DNA of 64,000 bases, taken from contig DATNFO010000043.1 of assembly GCA_035606355.1 (NCBI GenBank), forward strand, positions 120,824 to 184,823, given 5' to 3'. The DNA comes from Sulfopaludibacter sp035606355. Its GTDB lineage: Bacteria; Acidobacteriota; Terriglobia; Bryobacterales; Bryobacteraceae. Of the stretch, positions 40,121 through 49,663 are shown one piece after another. The position numbers and the translations under genes are program-made. Positions within the stretch are counted from its first letter, which is position 1. Each line of letters starts with the position of its first letter. The notes beneath the pieces are model-generated. The model was not told where the DNA came from, made no database searches, and was given only the letters and a program-made list of their open reading frames with translations.

Positions 40121-41928
40121 CTCCAGCCTACGTATCGCCGCTTGCCGATCATCTGTGGCAGTCCAGCCTGTTTGCGGGAATCGCGGGACTGCTTACGTTG
40201 GCATTGGGAAACAATCGCGCGCGGGTGCGACATTGGGTGTGGCTCGTGGCCTCGTGGAAGTTTCTGATTCCTTTCTCTGTTCTCATATCGTTGGGCGGTC
40301 AGATCCATTGGCGGACCGTTCCGCAAGCAGCGCAGGCGAGCTTGTCCGCTGTCATGGCTGAGGTGAGTCAGCCATTTACGGTCACCGTGGCTCCGCCGGT
40401 ATGGACGCCGGCGCGGCGGCCGGCCGCCAATCCTATTCCGGCAGTTCTATGGACCGTCTGGGCATGTGGATTCCTTGGCATCAGTTGTTCGTGGTGGATT
40501 CGTTGGCGGCGTATCCGCGCCTCCGTTCGCGGTGGTTCGCCGGTGCCTCTGGCAGTGCCGATCACGGCCGTATCCTCTCCAACGCTTTTGGAACCGGGTG
40601 TCTTTGGCGTTTTCCGGCCGGTCATTCTGTTACCGGAAGGCATCCTCAACCGGTTAACGGCAGCACAGCTAAAAGGCATCATCGCTCATGAGCTCTGCCA
40701 CGTTTACAACCGGGACAATCTGACCGCTGCGATTCACATGTTTGTCGAGACTGTTTTCTGGTTCCATCCTCTCGTGTGGTGGATCGGGAAGCGGATGCTT
40801 GACGAGCGCGAGCGGGCTTGCGACGAAGTAGTCTTACAACTCGGCAGCGAGCCGCGGATTTACGCAGAAGGGATTCTGACGATTTGCAAGCTTTACGTGG
40901 AATCGCCTCTCGCCTGCGCTGCCGGAGTAACGGGATCGAATCTGAGGAGGCGAATCGAGGAAATCATAAGTAACCGCGCGGTGCTCAAACTGGATCTCAG
41001 AAAAAGAGTTGCCTTGGTATCGCTTGGGATTCTTACTGTCGCAGCGCCCATCGCGGTTGGCCTGCTGAATGCGCCAGCCACCCACGCTCAGTCCCCCATT
41101 GTGTTGACCACCTGGAAAGAGGTGGGAGATGCTTCGGGGGCACCCGCAAATGCGGATGTGCAGGTAGCCCGTACGTTGATGGCGCCGGCTCAAGAAATAC
41201 ATAAGCAGGACGGAGGCCGGGTGCGCCCTGCCGGAAAGCCGTTGACCTTCGACGTGGCGTCTATCAAGCCAAGTAATCCCCAGCCTGGTGGTAAACAGAG
41301 TTCGGTGGGCGGAAGCGTCCGCTTCACAGACGCAGGTGTTACCGGGCGCTTAGTTACCGTCAAGCATCTCATTGAAGCCGCCTATAACCTGAGCAGCGAC
41401 CAACTCTCCGGCGGACCTGGCTGGCTCGATTCGGCCACCTTCAATCTGGACGCCAAAACCGAATCCCCCAGCAGCACGGATCAACTCAAACGGATGCTTC
41501 AGAATCTGCTGGCGGACCGGTGCAAACTCACGGCCCACCGGGGAACCAAAGAATTCCCGGTTTACTTCCTGACCGTCGGCAAAGGCGGCCTTGGACCGGC
41601 TCTCCACTTGCTGAAGGACGGGACCTCGCCCCCAGAGATCAATCGCAACGAGTTTCTCAGCCACCAGGCCTTCGGCCCCACCGCGATCATCCGCGGCGCG
41701 CTCGAAGATTTTGCCCTCAAACTATCGAGTCCGCCATTCGACTTCGGCCGCCGCGTGATCGACAAAACCAACCTGCACGGAACCTACATCGGTTATTTGC
41801 ACTGGGCGAAAGACGATGACGACCCCATTTCCGCCGTGCGCGATGAATTCAACATGAAACTCGAACCCCACAAAGCGCCGGTGGATGTTCTCGTCATCGA
41901 TCACGCGGAGAGGCCGTCCGGAAACTGA
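40117..41928 (+). CDS. BlaR1-type M56 peptidase with C-terminal TIGR03435 domain
   Basis: The 603-residue membrane protein has N-terminal helices (about residues 15-60 and 107-127) and a cytoplasmic zinc-protease loop with HELCH (H191, E192, H195). A further membrane helix is at about 300. In BlaR1 the next part is a penicillin-binding sensor; here it is a TIGR03435 module ('LTFDVASIKPS', 'LIEAAYNLSSDQLSGGPGWL', 'LADRCKLTAHRGTKEFPVYF'). The architecture implies ligand sensing outside and cleavage of a BlaI-like repressor inside. The ligand is unknown. It is co-translated with the chimeric BlaI gene. Confidence 0.85.
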   Translation: MTPAYVSPLADHLWQSSLFAGIAGLLTLALGNNRARVRHWVWLVASWKFLIPFSVLISLGGQIHWRTVPQAAQASLSAVMAEVSQPFTVTVAPPVWTPARRPAANPIPAVLWTVWACGFLGISCSWWIRWRRIRASVRGGSPVPLAVPITAVSSPTLLEPGVFGVFRPVILLPEGILNRLTAAQLKGIIAHELCHVYNRDNLTAAIHMFVETVFWFHPLVWWIGKRMLDERERACDEVVLQLGSEPRIYAEGILTICKLYVESPLACAAGVTGSNLRRRIEEIISNRAVLKLDLRKRVALVSLGILTVAAPIAVGLLNAPATHAQSPIVLTTWKEVGDASGAPANADVQVARTLMAPAQEIHKQDGGRVRPAGKPLTFDVASIKPSNPQPGGKQSSVGGSVRFTDAGVTGRLVTVKHLIEAAYNLSSDQLSGGPGWLDSATFNLDAKTESPSSTDQLKRMLQNLLADRCKLTAHRGTKEFPVYFLTVGKGGLGPALHLLKDGTSPPEINRNEFLSHQAFGPTAIIRGALEDFALKLSSPPFDFGRRVIDKTNLHGTYIGYLHWAKDDDDPISAVRDEFNMKLEPHKAPVDVLVIDHAERPSGN

Positions 41929-41973
41929 CAGACGAGGATCCCTGGGCCGGTTTCAGAAAGCAGACCCGCGTCC

Positions 41974-43461
41974 CTATTTAGCTCTCGGCGGCGGCTTCTC
42001 GCGCGGGTCGAAGGGACGCGGGTTCAAGTTCACTTCGGTGCGCTGAGATTTCAGCGGGGCTGGCCGGCGGCCGTTGGCGACGGCGACCACGCGGCTCGGA
42101 GTCGCAGCGTCTCCCGCGACGGTAAAAAACGAGAGGAACGCCGTTCGGCTCGGAACCAGGCCCTGGTAATCGCCGAGAAAATGCTGGTTTGTGGCGGCCG
42201 GGGCCTTCTGCATATCGAAGGGGCCGGCAAGGGCTGCTTCCGTCCAGGTGGTTCCGGCGTCGGTGGAGAACACGCGCCAGGCGTTGGCGAGCAGGACCGC
42301 GGGGTCGTCAACATCCTCACGAAAATCGAAGTACGAAACAGCGAGACGTCCGTTGGCGGCAGCGACGGCGGGCGTGAACGCCTGGACGCCCGGCGCCCGA
42401 TTGACTTGGGCAGGCTCGCTCCACGTAACGCCGCCATCCGTCGAACGGGAGAGTGCAACGCCCTCGCGGGCGCCGCCGCTGAATCGGGCGTCGGCCCAGA
42501 CGACGTAGATCGCGCCGGTTGAGGAATCGACCGCAACATGCGACAGTCCGGACCCGGTGCGCAAGGCGGCTTGCGTTTTCGCATTCACGGTGCCGATCGA
42601 ATTGTCGGCGGCGATGATGGTGGGCGCGTCCCATGTGGCGCCGTGATCGTCGGAGCGACTGGCCGCGACCCAAGTGCCTGGAGTATGGCCGCTGGCGGGA
42701 TTGTAGGTGAGCTCGAAAACGTCGACGAGACGGCCGGCGGGGAGCACGCCGATTTCATGATAGGTGGCAAAGGCCGCGTTGCCGGGGTCGTAAGTGATGG
42801 CGGGGGTGCTCCAGGTGGCGCCGCCGTCGGCGCTGCGGGAGAACATTGTGACGATGCGGTTGTTGCCGGCGGTACCGGGACGGTCCCAGACGAGATAGAC
42901 GTAGCGGGGGTCATTGGGATCGGCGACAATGGCCTCTTTGTCATCGCCTCCCGCGGGATCGAAGTGGACAGTGAAGGGGTCGGTCCAGGTCAGACCGCCG
43001 TCGAAGGAGCGGCTGACGACGATGGCGGTCTGCCGCCCCGCGCCGTTCAGTCCGAGCGCGACCTGGTGTACCGTGCCATCCGCCGCGATGGATACCCAAG
43101 GGTCGCTGGCGCGATCGTACACGCCACCGGCGCACTTCGAAAACTTCGCGAGGGACGGCGACCACGTGATGCCGCCGTCGAAGGAGACCGCCGAGGCCGA
43201 GCCGTTGGAACCGCCATTCGACCAGCGATCCTGCTGCCAGGCGCCGACCAGGTGGAGCGGGTTTTTGGGATCGACGGCGACGTAGGGTTCGACCGGACCG
43301 TTTTCGTATACCGTGCCGGTTTGGGGCGCATTGCAGCCCAGCGGGAACGGCGTCGGTTGCGAGACGATGACCGGTTCGGGCCTAATAATTCGCTGCGGGG
43401 CAGCCGGCGCCGCTATGAACAGAATCAGAACTGCGCCGAACAGCGAATACCGAATCCGCAT
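41974..43461 (-). CDS. Secreted BNR/Asp-box (sialidase-fold) protein
   Basis: The 495-residue protein has a signal peptide and a beta-propeller with at least five Asp-box motifs: 'SFDGGITW', 'SFDGGLTW', 'SADGGATW', 'STDGGVTW' and 'STDAGTTW'. This is the scaffold of sialidases and related exo-glycosidases, but no complete Arg triad is evident. It may bind or cleave glycans outside the cell, or be purely structural. It stands alone, convergent with the M56 gene. Confidence 0.75.
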   Translation of the reverse strand: MRIRYSLFGAVLILFIAAPAAPQRIIRPEPVIVSQPTPFPLGCNAPQTGTVYENGPVEPYVAVDPKNPLHLVGAWQQDRWSNGGSNGSASAVSFDGGITWSPSLAKFSKCAGGVYDRASDPWVSIAADGTVHQVALGLNGAGRQTAIVVSRSFDGGLTWTDPFTVHFDPAGGDDKEAIVADPNDPRYVYLVWDRPGTAGNNRIVTMFSRSADGGATWSTPAITYDPGNAAFATYHEIGVLPAGRLVDVFELTYNPASGHTPGTWVAASRSDDHGATWDAPTIIAADNSIGTVNAKTQAALRTGSGLSHVAVDSSTGAIYVVWADARFSGGAREGVALSRSTDGGVTWSEPAQVNRAPGVQAFTPAVAAANGRLAVSYFDFREDVDDPAVLLANAWRVFSTDAGTTWTEAALAGPFDMQKAPAATNQHFLGDYQGLVPSRTAFLSFFTVAGDAATPSRVVAVANGRRPAPLKSQRTEVNLNPRPFDPREKPPPRAK

Positions 43462-43512
43462 GAGTTACCCACCAGTGATGGTAGTTTAACCTGGCGCGGG
43501 TAGAATTTTTGT

Positions 43513-43578
43513 GACCGGTCGTCGCGGCCTCGCTTCGCTTGTCCGAAATGCTCAGTTTGCGACCGGTCTGGAGACGGT
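43513..43578. repeat. REP-like palindromes, copy 5
   Basis: GACCGGTC at 43513-43520 and ACCGGTCT-GG-AGACGGT at 43562-43578 flank a 40-bp GC-rich spacer. The second palindrome ends just before the stop codon of the DHODH-like gene. Confidence 0.6.
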
Positions 43579-43580
43579 CG

Positions 43581-44597
43581 TTAACGCATTGCGTAACTGG
43601 AGAGCACTTTCATGTAGTTGGCTCGTTCGAAAGCGGCCGGTTGGGGGACGCTTCGACGGCTCATGCTGCCTTGCATCTGTTTGATGGAATCGTACTCGTG
43701 CTCGCCCATCCAGATGAGGAGCTCGGTGCAGAGGGTATCGAGGAAGCTGATACCTCGTTTGAGAAGAGCCGAGGTCATCATGGCGACCTTGGCTCCGGCC
43801 ATCATGCTTTTGACGATATCGGCGGCGCTGTGGACTCCTCCGGTGAGCGCCAGGTCGGCCTTCACGTTGCCATAGAGGACCGCGATCCAATGCAGGCGGA
43901 GCAGCAGCTCATGCGAGTTGCTGAGGATCAGGTTGGGCACCACTTCCAGAGCTTCGAGGTCGTAATCGGGCTGATAGAAGCGGTTGAAGAGGACCAGGCC
44001 ATTGGCCCCGGCGGCGTCGAGTTTCTTGGCGACGTTGCCCATGGAGCTGAAGTACGGCCCGAGCTTCACGGCCACCGGAATCTTCACTTCCTTTTTGATG
44101 GCCGTAACCAGGTCGACGTAGTTGGCCTCCACCTGCTCGCCGGAGACGTTGGGATCCACCGGGATGTAATAGATGTTCAGCTCGAGCGCATCGGCGCCCG
44201 CCTGCGCCATCTGTTTGGCATACTGCAGCCAGCCGCCGTTAGTGGTGCCGTTCAGGCTGGCGATCACCGGGATTTTTACGGCCTGTTTGCACCGCACGAT
44301 GTGCGCGAGGTAGGCTTCGGGGCCCATGACGCGATGCGTGAGGTCCGGGAAGTGCGTGGCGGCTTCCGGCGAAAGACCGGAAGCGTTGCGGAAAGCCAGA
44401 TCGAGCTCATCGTTTTCGATTTCGATCTGCTCTTCGAAGAGCGACGGCAGAACCACCGCCGCGGCGCCGGCATCCTCGATGCGGCGCACGTTGCCGATGT
44501 CCTGGCACATGGGCGAGGACGAGGCCACGAGCGGATTCTTCAGCTTGAGGCCCAGGTAAGTTGTGCTGAGATCAATGGTTTTCGAAAGGTCGATCAT
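43581..44597 (-). CDS. Dihydroorotate dehydrogenase-like flavoprotein
   Basis: This 338-residue FMN TIM-barrel protein has 'LGLKLKNPLVASSSPMCQD' at the N-terminus, 'SLNGTTNGGWLQYAKQM', 'VKLGPYFSSMG' and 'ALTGGVHSAADIVKSMMAGA', the phosphate-binding end of the DHODH fold. It is probably not the pyrimidine enzyme: it overlaps the start of the gene order by 4 bp with pyruvate:ferredoxin oxidoreductase, and such paired proteins are found in several phyla. It may draw on the same ferredoxin pool. Substrate unknown. Confidence 0.82.
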   Translation of the reverse strand: MIDLSKTIDLSTTYLGLKLKNPLVASSSPMCQDIGNVRRIEDAGAAAVVLPSLFEEQIEIENDELDLAFRNASGLSPEAATHFPDLTHRVMGPEAYLAHIVRCKQAVKIPVIASLNGTTNGGWLQYAKQMAQAGADALELNIYYIPVDPNVSGEQVEANYVDLVTAIKKEVKIPVAVKLGPYFSSMGNVAKKLDAAGANGLVLFNRFYQPDYDLEALEVVPNLILSNSHELLLRLHWIAVLYGNVKADLALTGGVHSAADIVKSMMAGAKVAMMTSALLKRGISFLDTLCTELLIWMGEHEYDSIKQMQGSMSRRSVPQPAAFERANYMKVLSSYAMR

Positions 44598-47500
44598 TTC
44601 TTCACCTCCGCGCCGTTGAACGGCTCGTGAGCCATGTAGTCATACAGCTTCCAGCGTGCGGCCACATCTTCCTGGGCGAGAGCGAGGAGGCGTTTGGCTT
44701 CTTCGGGGTTGCTCTTGGCCAGCATGGTGTAGCGGGTTTCGTTATAGATGTAATCCTTGAGCGGCAGATTGGGCGAACGCGAATCGAGCTGGAACGGATT
44801 CTTCTGCTGCGCCACCAGGTCCGGGTTGAAGCGGAACAGCGGCCAGTAGCCGGAATTCACGGCGGCCTTCTGCTGATCCATGCCGTGCGCCATGTCATAG
44901 CCGTGGGCGATGCAGTGGCTGTAGGCGATGATGAGCGAGGGTCCGTCGAACGCTTCCGCTTCGAGGAACGCCTTCACGGTGTGCGTGTCGCTGGAGCCCA
45001 TCGCGATCCGTGCCACATAGACACTGCCGTAGCTGACGGCCATCATCGCGAGATCTTTCTTGCCGACCGGCTTGCCGCCCGCCGCGAATTTGGCGACCGC
45101 GCCGCGCGGAGTGCTCTTGGATGCCTGTCCACCGGTGTTGGAGTAGACCTCCGTATCCAGCACCAGCACGTTGACGTTGCGGCCGGAAGCGAGCACGTGG
45201 TCGAGTCCGCCGTAACCGATGTCATACGCCCAGCCATCGCCGCCGACGATCCACACGGTCTTTTTGACGAGGGCGTCGGCGATGCTAAGGAGGTCGCGCG
45301 ATTCGGCCGTGTTGAGGGCGGCGAGCTTTTCGCGAAGAAGTTTGACGCGTTCGCGCTGCGCCAGAATACCTGCTTCGTTGGACTGGTCGGCAGTCACCAG
45401 GGCTTCGGCGAGCTCTTCGCCTATGGCGAAACCGAGGCGGTACACGAGCTCGCGCGCATACTCGGCTTGCTTATCGGCGGCGAGCCGCATCCCGAGACCG
45501 AACTCGGCGTTATCTTCGAACAGCGAGTTCGACCACGAAGGTCCGCGACCCTCTTCGTTGGTGCAGTACGGGGTAGTGGGAAGGTTGCCGCCGTAGATGG
45601 AGGAGCAGCCGGTGGCGTTCGCGACGAGCATGCGGTCGCCGAAGAGCTGCGTCATGAGTTTGACGTACGGGGTTTCGCCGCAACCGGAGCAGGCGCCGGA
45701 GAATTCGAACAGCGGCTGGAGGAGCTGGACGTCTTTCACCTGGCTGAGGCTGAGTGCGCCGCGCTCCGTTTCGGGAATCTTCAGGAAGAAGTCCCAATTC
45801 GCGGCTTCGGCTTCGCGGAGAGGCGGCTGAGGCACCATGTTGATGGCGCGGTGCTTCACTTCACTCTTGCTCTTGGCCGGGCAGACTTCCACGCAGAGGG
45901 TGCAGCCGGTGCAATCCTCGGGCGCGACCTGAAGGGTGTACTTGCGGTCCTTCATGTCTTTCCAGCGGGCAGGCACGGCTTTGAATGTGGACGGCGCGCC
46001 GGCGAGGTAGCTATCGTCGTAGACTTTCGCGCGGATTACGCTGTGGGGGCAGACCAGGACGCACTTGCCGCACTGTATGCAGAGGTCCTGATCCCACTCG
46101 GGGATTTCCAGGGCGATGTTGCGCTTCTCCCACTGCGCGGTGGCGGTGGGGAAGGTGCCGTCGGGCGGCAGGGCGCTGACCGGGAGATCGTCACCTTCGC
46201 CGAGGATCATCTTGGCGGTAACGCGCTGCACGAAATCGGGCGCGGCGGCCGGGACGGCCGGACGGATGGTGAAATTGGACGTGACCGCGGCGGGGACCTT
46301 CACTTCGTGCAGATGGTCAAGGGCGGCATCCACAGCGGCGAAGTTCTTCTGCACGACGGATTCGCCGCGCTTGCCGTAGGTTTTCTTGATGGCGTACTTG
46401 ATGGCGGCGATGGCGTCTTCACGCGGCAGCACGCCGCTGATTGCGAAGAAGCAGGTCTGCATGATGGTGTTGATGCGGCCGCCCATTCCGGTATTCCGGC
46501 CGACTTCGTAGCCATCGATGACGTAGAACTTCAGCTTCTTTTCGATGATCTGCTTCTGGACGTTGCTGGGGATGTGGTTCCAGACCTCGCCGGGGCCGTA
46601 AACGCTGTTGAGCAGGAAGGTGGCGCCGGGTTCGGCGGCCTTCAGCATGTCCACGCGCTCCAGGAAGGAGAACTGATGGCACGCGATGAAATTGGCTTCG
46701 GTGATGAGGTAGCTGGAGTGGATGGGCTTGGGGCCAAAGCGTAGGTGTGACGTGGTGATGGAGCCGGACTTCTTGGAGTCGTAGACGAAATAGCCCTGGG
46801 CGAAGTTGTCCGTCTCTTCCCCGATGATCTTGATGGAGTTCTTGTTCGCGCCGACGGTGCCGTCCGCGCCGAGTCCGTAAAAGAGAGCGCGCACGGTGCC
46901 GGGCTCCTCGGTGGAGAAGCTACGGTCATAGGCGAGGCTGGTGTGGGTCACATCGTCCACGATGCCGATGGTGAAGTGGTTCTTCGGCGCGCGCTTGGAA
47001 AGCTCGTCGTAGATGGTCTTGACCATGGCGGGAGTGAATTCTTTGGAAGAGAGACCGTAGCGTCCGCCGATCACCTTGATGTTGGTGCGGTCCATCTCGA
47101 CCAGCGAGGTGATGACGTCGCAGTAGAGCGGTTCGCCGGTTGCGCCGGGTTCCTTGGTGCGGTCGAGGACGGCGAGAGATTTCACCGTGGAGGGAAGCGC
47201 GGCGACGAACTGCTCGATGGCAAACGGGCGATAGAGGCGAACTTTCAGCAGGCCGATTTTTTCGCCGCGGGCGACCAGTTTTTCGACGGCTTCGTGCGCC
47301 ACTTCCGCGCCGGAGCCCATGATCACGATGACCCGCTCGGCATCGGGCGCGCCGACGTAATCGAAGAGATTGTACTGGCGGCCGACTAGGCTGGCAAACT
47401 TATCCATCGTGTTCTGCACGATGGTGGGGACAGCGAGGTAGTAGGGGTTGCAGGCTTCGCGCGCCTGAAAGTAGACGTCGGGATTTTGCGCGGTGCCGCG

Positions 47501-48163
47501 GAGGAGAGGGCGATCGGGCGTGAGGGCGCGCCGGCGGTGGGCGAAGACGAGGTTTTCATCGATCATCGCGCGGAGATCGTCCGGGGTGAGCTGCTCGACT
47601 TTGGCGACTTCGTGAGAGGTGCGGAAACCATCGAAGAAATGGACGAAGGGAATGCGCGATTCGAGGCTCGCGGCGGTGGCGATGAGCGCCATGTCCATGA
47701 CCTCTTGAACGGAGTTCGAGGAGAGCATGGCGAAGCCGGTGGAGCGGGCGCTCATGACGTCCGAATGGTCGCCAAAGATGGAGAGAGCGTGCGTGGCGAG
47801 GGCGCGGGCGGCGATGTGGAAGACGGTGCTGGTGAGTTCCCCGGCGATCTTGAACATGTTGGGGATCATCAGCAGGAGGCCCTGCGACGCGGTGAAGGTA
47901 GTGGAGAGGGAGCCCGCCTGCAGAGCGCCGTGGAGGGCCCCGGCGGCGCCCCCTTCGCTTTGCATCTCGATGACCGTCGGCACGGTGCCCCAGATGTTGG
48001 TTTTTCCTTCAGCGGACCACTGGTCGGCCCATTCGCCCATGTTGGAGGACGGGGTGATGGGGTATATGGCAATGACTTCGTTTAACTGATGCGCGACGTA
48101 GGCGGCGGCCTCATTACCGTCAATGGTAACTTTGGGCCGGGTGGTGGTGGTTGGGCTGCTCAA
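44594..48163 (-). CDS. nifJ: Pyruvate:ferredoxin (flavodoxin) oxidoreductase, single chain
   Basis: The 1189-residue enzyme oxidises pyruvate with CoA to acetyl-CoA and CO2 and reduces ferredoxin or flavodoxin. The domains run in the expected order: 'AIYPITPSSNMGEWAD' (domain I), the CoA and linker regions, two 4Fe-4S motifs ('CIQCGKCVLVCP', 'CTGCTLCVEVCP'), and the TPP domain with 'GACSGCGETPYVKL' and 'GGDGWAYDIGYGGLD'. The third cluster uses cysteines of the TPP domain. Indicates low-oxygen pyruvate metabolism. Co-translated with the DHODH-like gene. Confidence 0.95.
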   Translation of the reverse strand: MSSPTTTTRPKVTIDGNEAAAYVAHQLNEVIAIYPITPSSNMGEWADQWSAEGKTNIWGTVPTVIEMQSEGGAAGALHGALQAGSLSTTFTASQGLLLMIPNMFKIAGELTSTVFHIAARALATHALSIFGDHSDVMSARSTGFAMLSSNSVQEVMDMALIATAASLESRIPFVHFFDGFRTSHEVAKVEQLTPDDLRAMIDENLVFAHRRRALTPDRPLLRGTAQNPDVYFQAREACNPYYLAVPTIVQNTMDKFASLVGRQYNLFDYVGAPDAERVIVIMGSGAEVAHEAVEKLVARGEKIGLLKVRLYRPFAIEQFVAALPSTVKSLAVLDRTKEPGATGEPLYCDVITSLVEMDRTNIKVIGGRYGLSSKEFTPAMVKTIYDELSKRAPKNHFTIGIVDDVTHTSLAYDRSFSTEEPGTVRALFYGLGADGTVGANKNSIKIIGEETDNFAQGYFVYDSKKSGSITTSHLRFGPKPIHSSYLITEANFIACHQFSFLERVDMLKAAEPGATFLLNSVYGPGEVWNHIPSNVQKQIIEKKLKFYVIDGYEVGRNTGMGGRINTIMQTCFFAISGVLPREDAIAAIKYAIKKTYGKRGESVVQKNFAAVDAALDHLHEVKVPAAVTSNFTIRPAVPAAAPDFVQRVTAKMILGEGDDLPVSALPPDGTFPTATAQWEKRNIALEIPEWDQDLCIQCGKCVLVCPHSVIRAKVYDDSYLAGAPSTFKAVPARWKDMKDRKYTLQVAPEDCTGCTLCVEVCPAKSKSEVKHRAINMVPQPPLREAEAANWDFFLKIPETERGALSLSQVKDVQLLQPLFEFSGACSGCGETPYVKLMTQLFGDRMLVANATGCSSIYGGNLPTTPYCTNEEGRGPSWSNSLFEDNAEFGLGMRLAADKQAEYARELVYRLGFAIGEELAEALVTADQSNEAGILAQRERVKLLREKLAALNTAESRDLLSIADALVKKTVWIVGGDGWAYDIGYGGLDHVLASGRNVNVLVLDTEVYSNTGGQASKSTPRGAVAKFAAGGKPVGKKDLAMMAVSYGSVYVARIAMGSSDTHTVKAFLEAEAFDGPSLIIAYSHCIAHGYDMAHGMDQQKAAVNSGYWPLFRFNPDLVAQQKNPFQLDSRSPNLPLKDYIYNETRYTMLAKSNPEEAKRLLALAQEDVAARWKLYDYMAHEPFNGAEVKK

Positions 48164-48220
48164 CGCTCCCCTCCTAAGTGGGATGGAAAACCGGTGTTTC
48201 CGGATTTCCTAATAAGCCAC

Positions 48221-48226
48221 ATTATA
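48221..48226 (-). promoter_or_regulatory. TATAAT box upstream of nifJ
   Basis: TATAAT on the minus strand lies about 57 nt before the nifJ start codon, within a local AT-rich stretch. The -35 region is not convincing. Confidence 0.4.
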
Positions 48227-48351
48227 AGACCCTTTTGTCGTAATAATCCACAGGGAATTGCGTGGGGAGCGGGGTGCGCGTTTGCGGGGGTCGGGGAGCG
48301 TATGTCGGTCCCCGGGGTGGCGGTCCAGGTCTTGGGGCTTACGATTATTGG

Positions 48352-48500
48352 GACGCAGATGAACGCCGATGAACGCCGATAACACGAAGCGGGTTAGCAC
48401 GCGTATTTCAGCAGGCGGGCGGCGGCCGATGAACTCCGATGGAATCGAGCAGGTTCTGAAGGGGTACGAGAGAGGATTTAAGTGGCCGCCGATGTATGCC
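48352..48500. repeat. Intergenic stretch with repeated 'GAACGCCGAT' units
   Basis: GAACGCCGAT occurs twice in tandem (48361-48380), and diverged copies (GAACTCCGAT near 48431, GTATGCCGAT near 48493) follow. Such strings are frequent in intergenic DNA of environmental bacteria. The rest of 48164-48568 holds the nifJ promoter and no convincing gene. Confidence 0.5.
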
Positions 48501-48568
48501 GATACGGAAGGTAAGGAGGATGTATATCGGCGTTTACCGGCGGCCTGAACTTTTACGTTCGGGGACTC

Positions 48569-48895
48569 TTACGCCAGGAGGGACGCCGACGCCTGGAGGC
48601 TTTTCGTGGCGCGGGGTTCCTCGAATTCCTCTTCGCTGTCGGTGTGGAGCATGGCAATGAGGCGAGCGGCCAGGTCGGGAGCGCAGATGCACTCCTCTTC
48701 GGTGGTCGGGGTGGCTGCCCGGCGGGCTACGAACTGGATGGTCACGGGCTCGCAATCCTCAGACACCCAGGCGCCGTTGAGAAGACTGAAATCGACGGGG
48801 TCTTCCTGGTCTCGGAAGGCGACGCGCATGGTGGAGTCGGTGCGGGAGAGGGCGACGCCCTCGAGGCTTAATCCGTTCTGGTAAGTGATGATCAT
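48569..48895 (-). CDS. Small acidic protein of unknown function
   Basis: From the ATG at 48895 this gives 108 residues: a beta-rich N-terminus ('IITYQNGLSLEGVALSRTDS', 'MRVAFRDQEDPVDFSLLNGA') and an acidic C-terminus ('TDSEEEFEEP'). No signal peptide. I do not recognise the family, although the even codon use in one frame supports it as a gene. Confidence 0.5.
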   Translation of the reverse strand: MIITYQNGLSLEGVALSRTDSTMRVAFRDQEDPVDFSLLNGAWVSEDCEPVTIQFVARRAATPTTEEECICAPDLAARLIAMLHTDSEEEFEEPRATKSLQASASLLA

Positions 48896-49153
48896 TTGTG
48901 TTTCGCTCGCAAGACAATCTTCCAACATTCTTCCTTCAAATCACAGAGCCGTTCGTACCAGCAATGTACTGGTTTAGTTTTGGAACGAGTCGGCCATATC
49001 GTTCGATAACATTGCGGTTCAAGGCTTTTGCTGAGGCGTCTGCGAACCTGCCTGTATGCGAGGTAGAACGGAGGCCTCCTGTGAGCGCTTGCAATCGGAA
49101 AATTGTGGGCGATGCTACAGATCGCACTCTCCGCGCGTGATACACTGCGGCGC
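48896..49153. other. Intergenic region of lower GC, no convincing gene
   Basis: This 258-bp stretch is visibly poorer in G+C than its surroundings, and short open frames run on both strands without a conserved motif. A minus-strand frame ('ERLCDLKEECWKIVLRAKHK') and a plus-strand frame overlap each other; neither looks real. It may be the remnant of an acquired gene. A TACACT box at 49141-49146 serves the next gene. Confidence 0.4.
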
Positions 49154-49648
49154 ATGAAATTTCGTGTTCTGACCATCACGGCGGCGGCGGCGGCGGTCGC
49201 GCTGCTGGCAGCGGCTCCGCAACGCGCGAAGAAGACCGCGGAGAACGATCCCGATCTCCGGGAAATTCGCGATTATCGCCTCAGCATGGACGCGATTCAG
49301 CGCTATGTCGCGGGCTTCAAGGCAATGATGGGGGACGCGAAAGCGCGGGCGTGCTTCAAGGATTCCCCTCCGGGAAACGCTCCGACGATCGACAAGGGGG
49401 AGAAGATCGTCAACGATTGTCCGCCGGCGGTGGCGGATTTGAAGAGCGCCGGCGTGAAACCGCGCGAGTTTCTGGTGCTGACGGCGCAGCTGATCGGCGA
49501 CGTCATGGCAGTGGAGATGAAGAAGGCGGGGCAGATCAAGGAGTACCCCGACACCGTGTCGCCCGAGAACGCGGCTTTCCTGGAGCAGAATTACGCGAAA
49601 GTGAAGGCGCTGCTGGAGCCGGTGATGAACGGCGGCGGCGACAAGTAG
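49154..49648 (+). CDS. Secreted helical protein of unknown function
   Basis: The 164-residue protein has a signal peptide with an Ala run ('ITAAAAAVALLAAAPQRAKK'). The mature part is helical ('IRDYRLSMDAIQRYVAGFKA') with two cysteines, in 'ARACFKDS' and 'VNDCPPAV', that could form a disulfide. The TACACT box 7 nt before the ATG suggests a leaderless transcript. No domain recognised. Confidence 0.65.
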   Translation: MKFRVLTITAAAAAVALLAAAPQRAKKTAENDPDLREIRDYRLSMDAIQRYVAGFKAMMGDAKARACFKDSPPGNAPTIDKGEKIVNDCPPAVADLKSAGVKPREFLVLTAQLIGDVMAVEMKKAGQIKEYPDTVSPENAAFLEQNYAKVKALLEPVMNGGGDK

Positions 49649-49663
49649 CAGCGCCTCCTTACA

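Noticed and set aside
44627..46744. 705-codon plus-strand frame antisense to nifJ
   Set aside because: Its His/Gly/Glu-rich composition mirrors nifJ codons; no motif or ribosome-binding site, and nifJ is certain.
48209..48400. 63-codon minus-strand frame in the gap after nifJ
   Set aside because: Made of the repeated GAACGCCGAT units and flanks; no initiation signal or conserved pattern.
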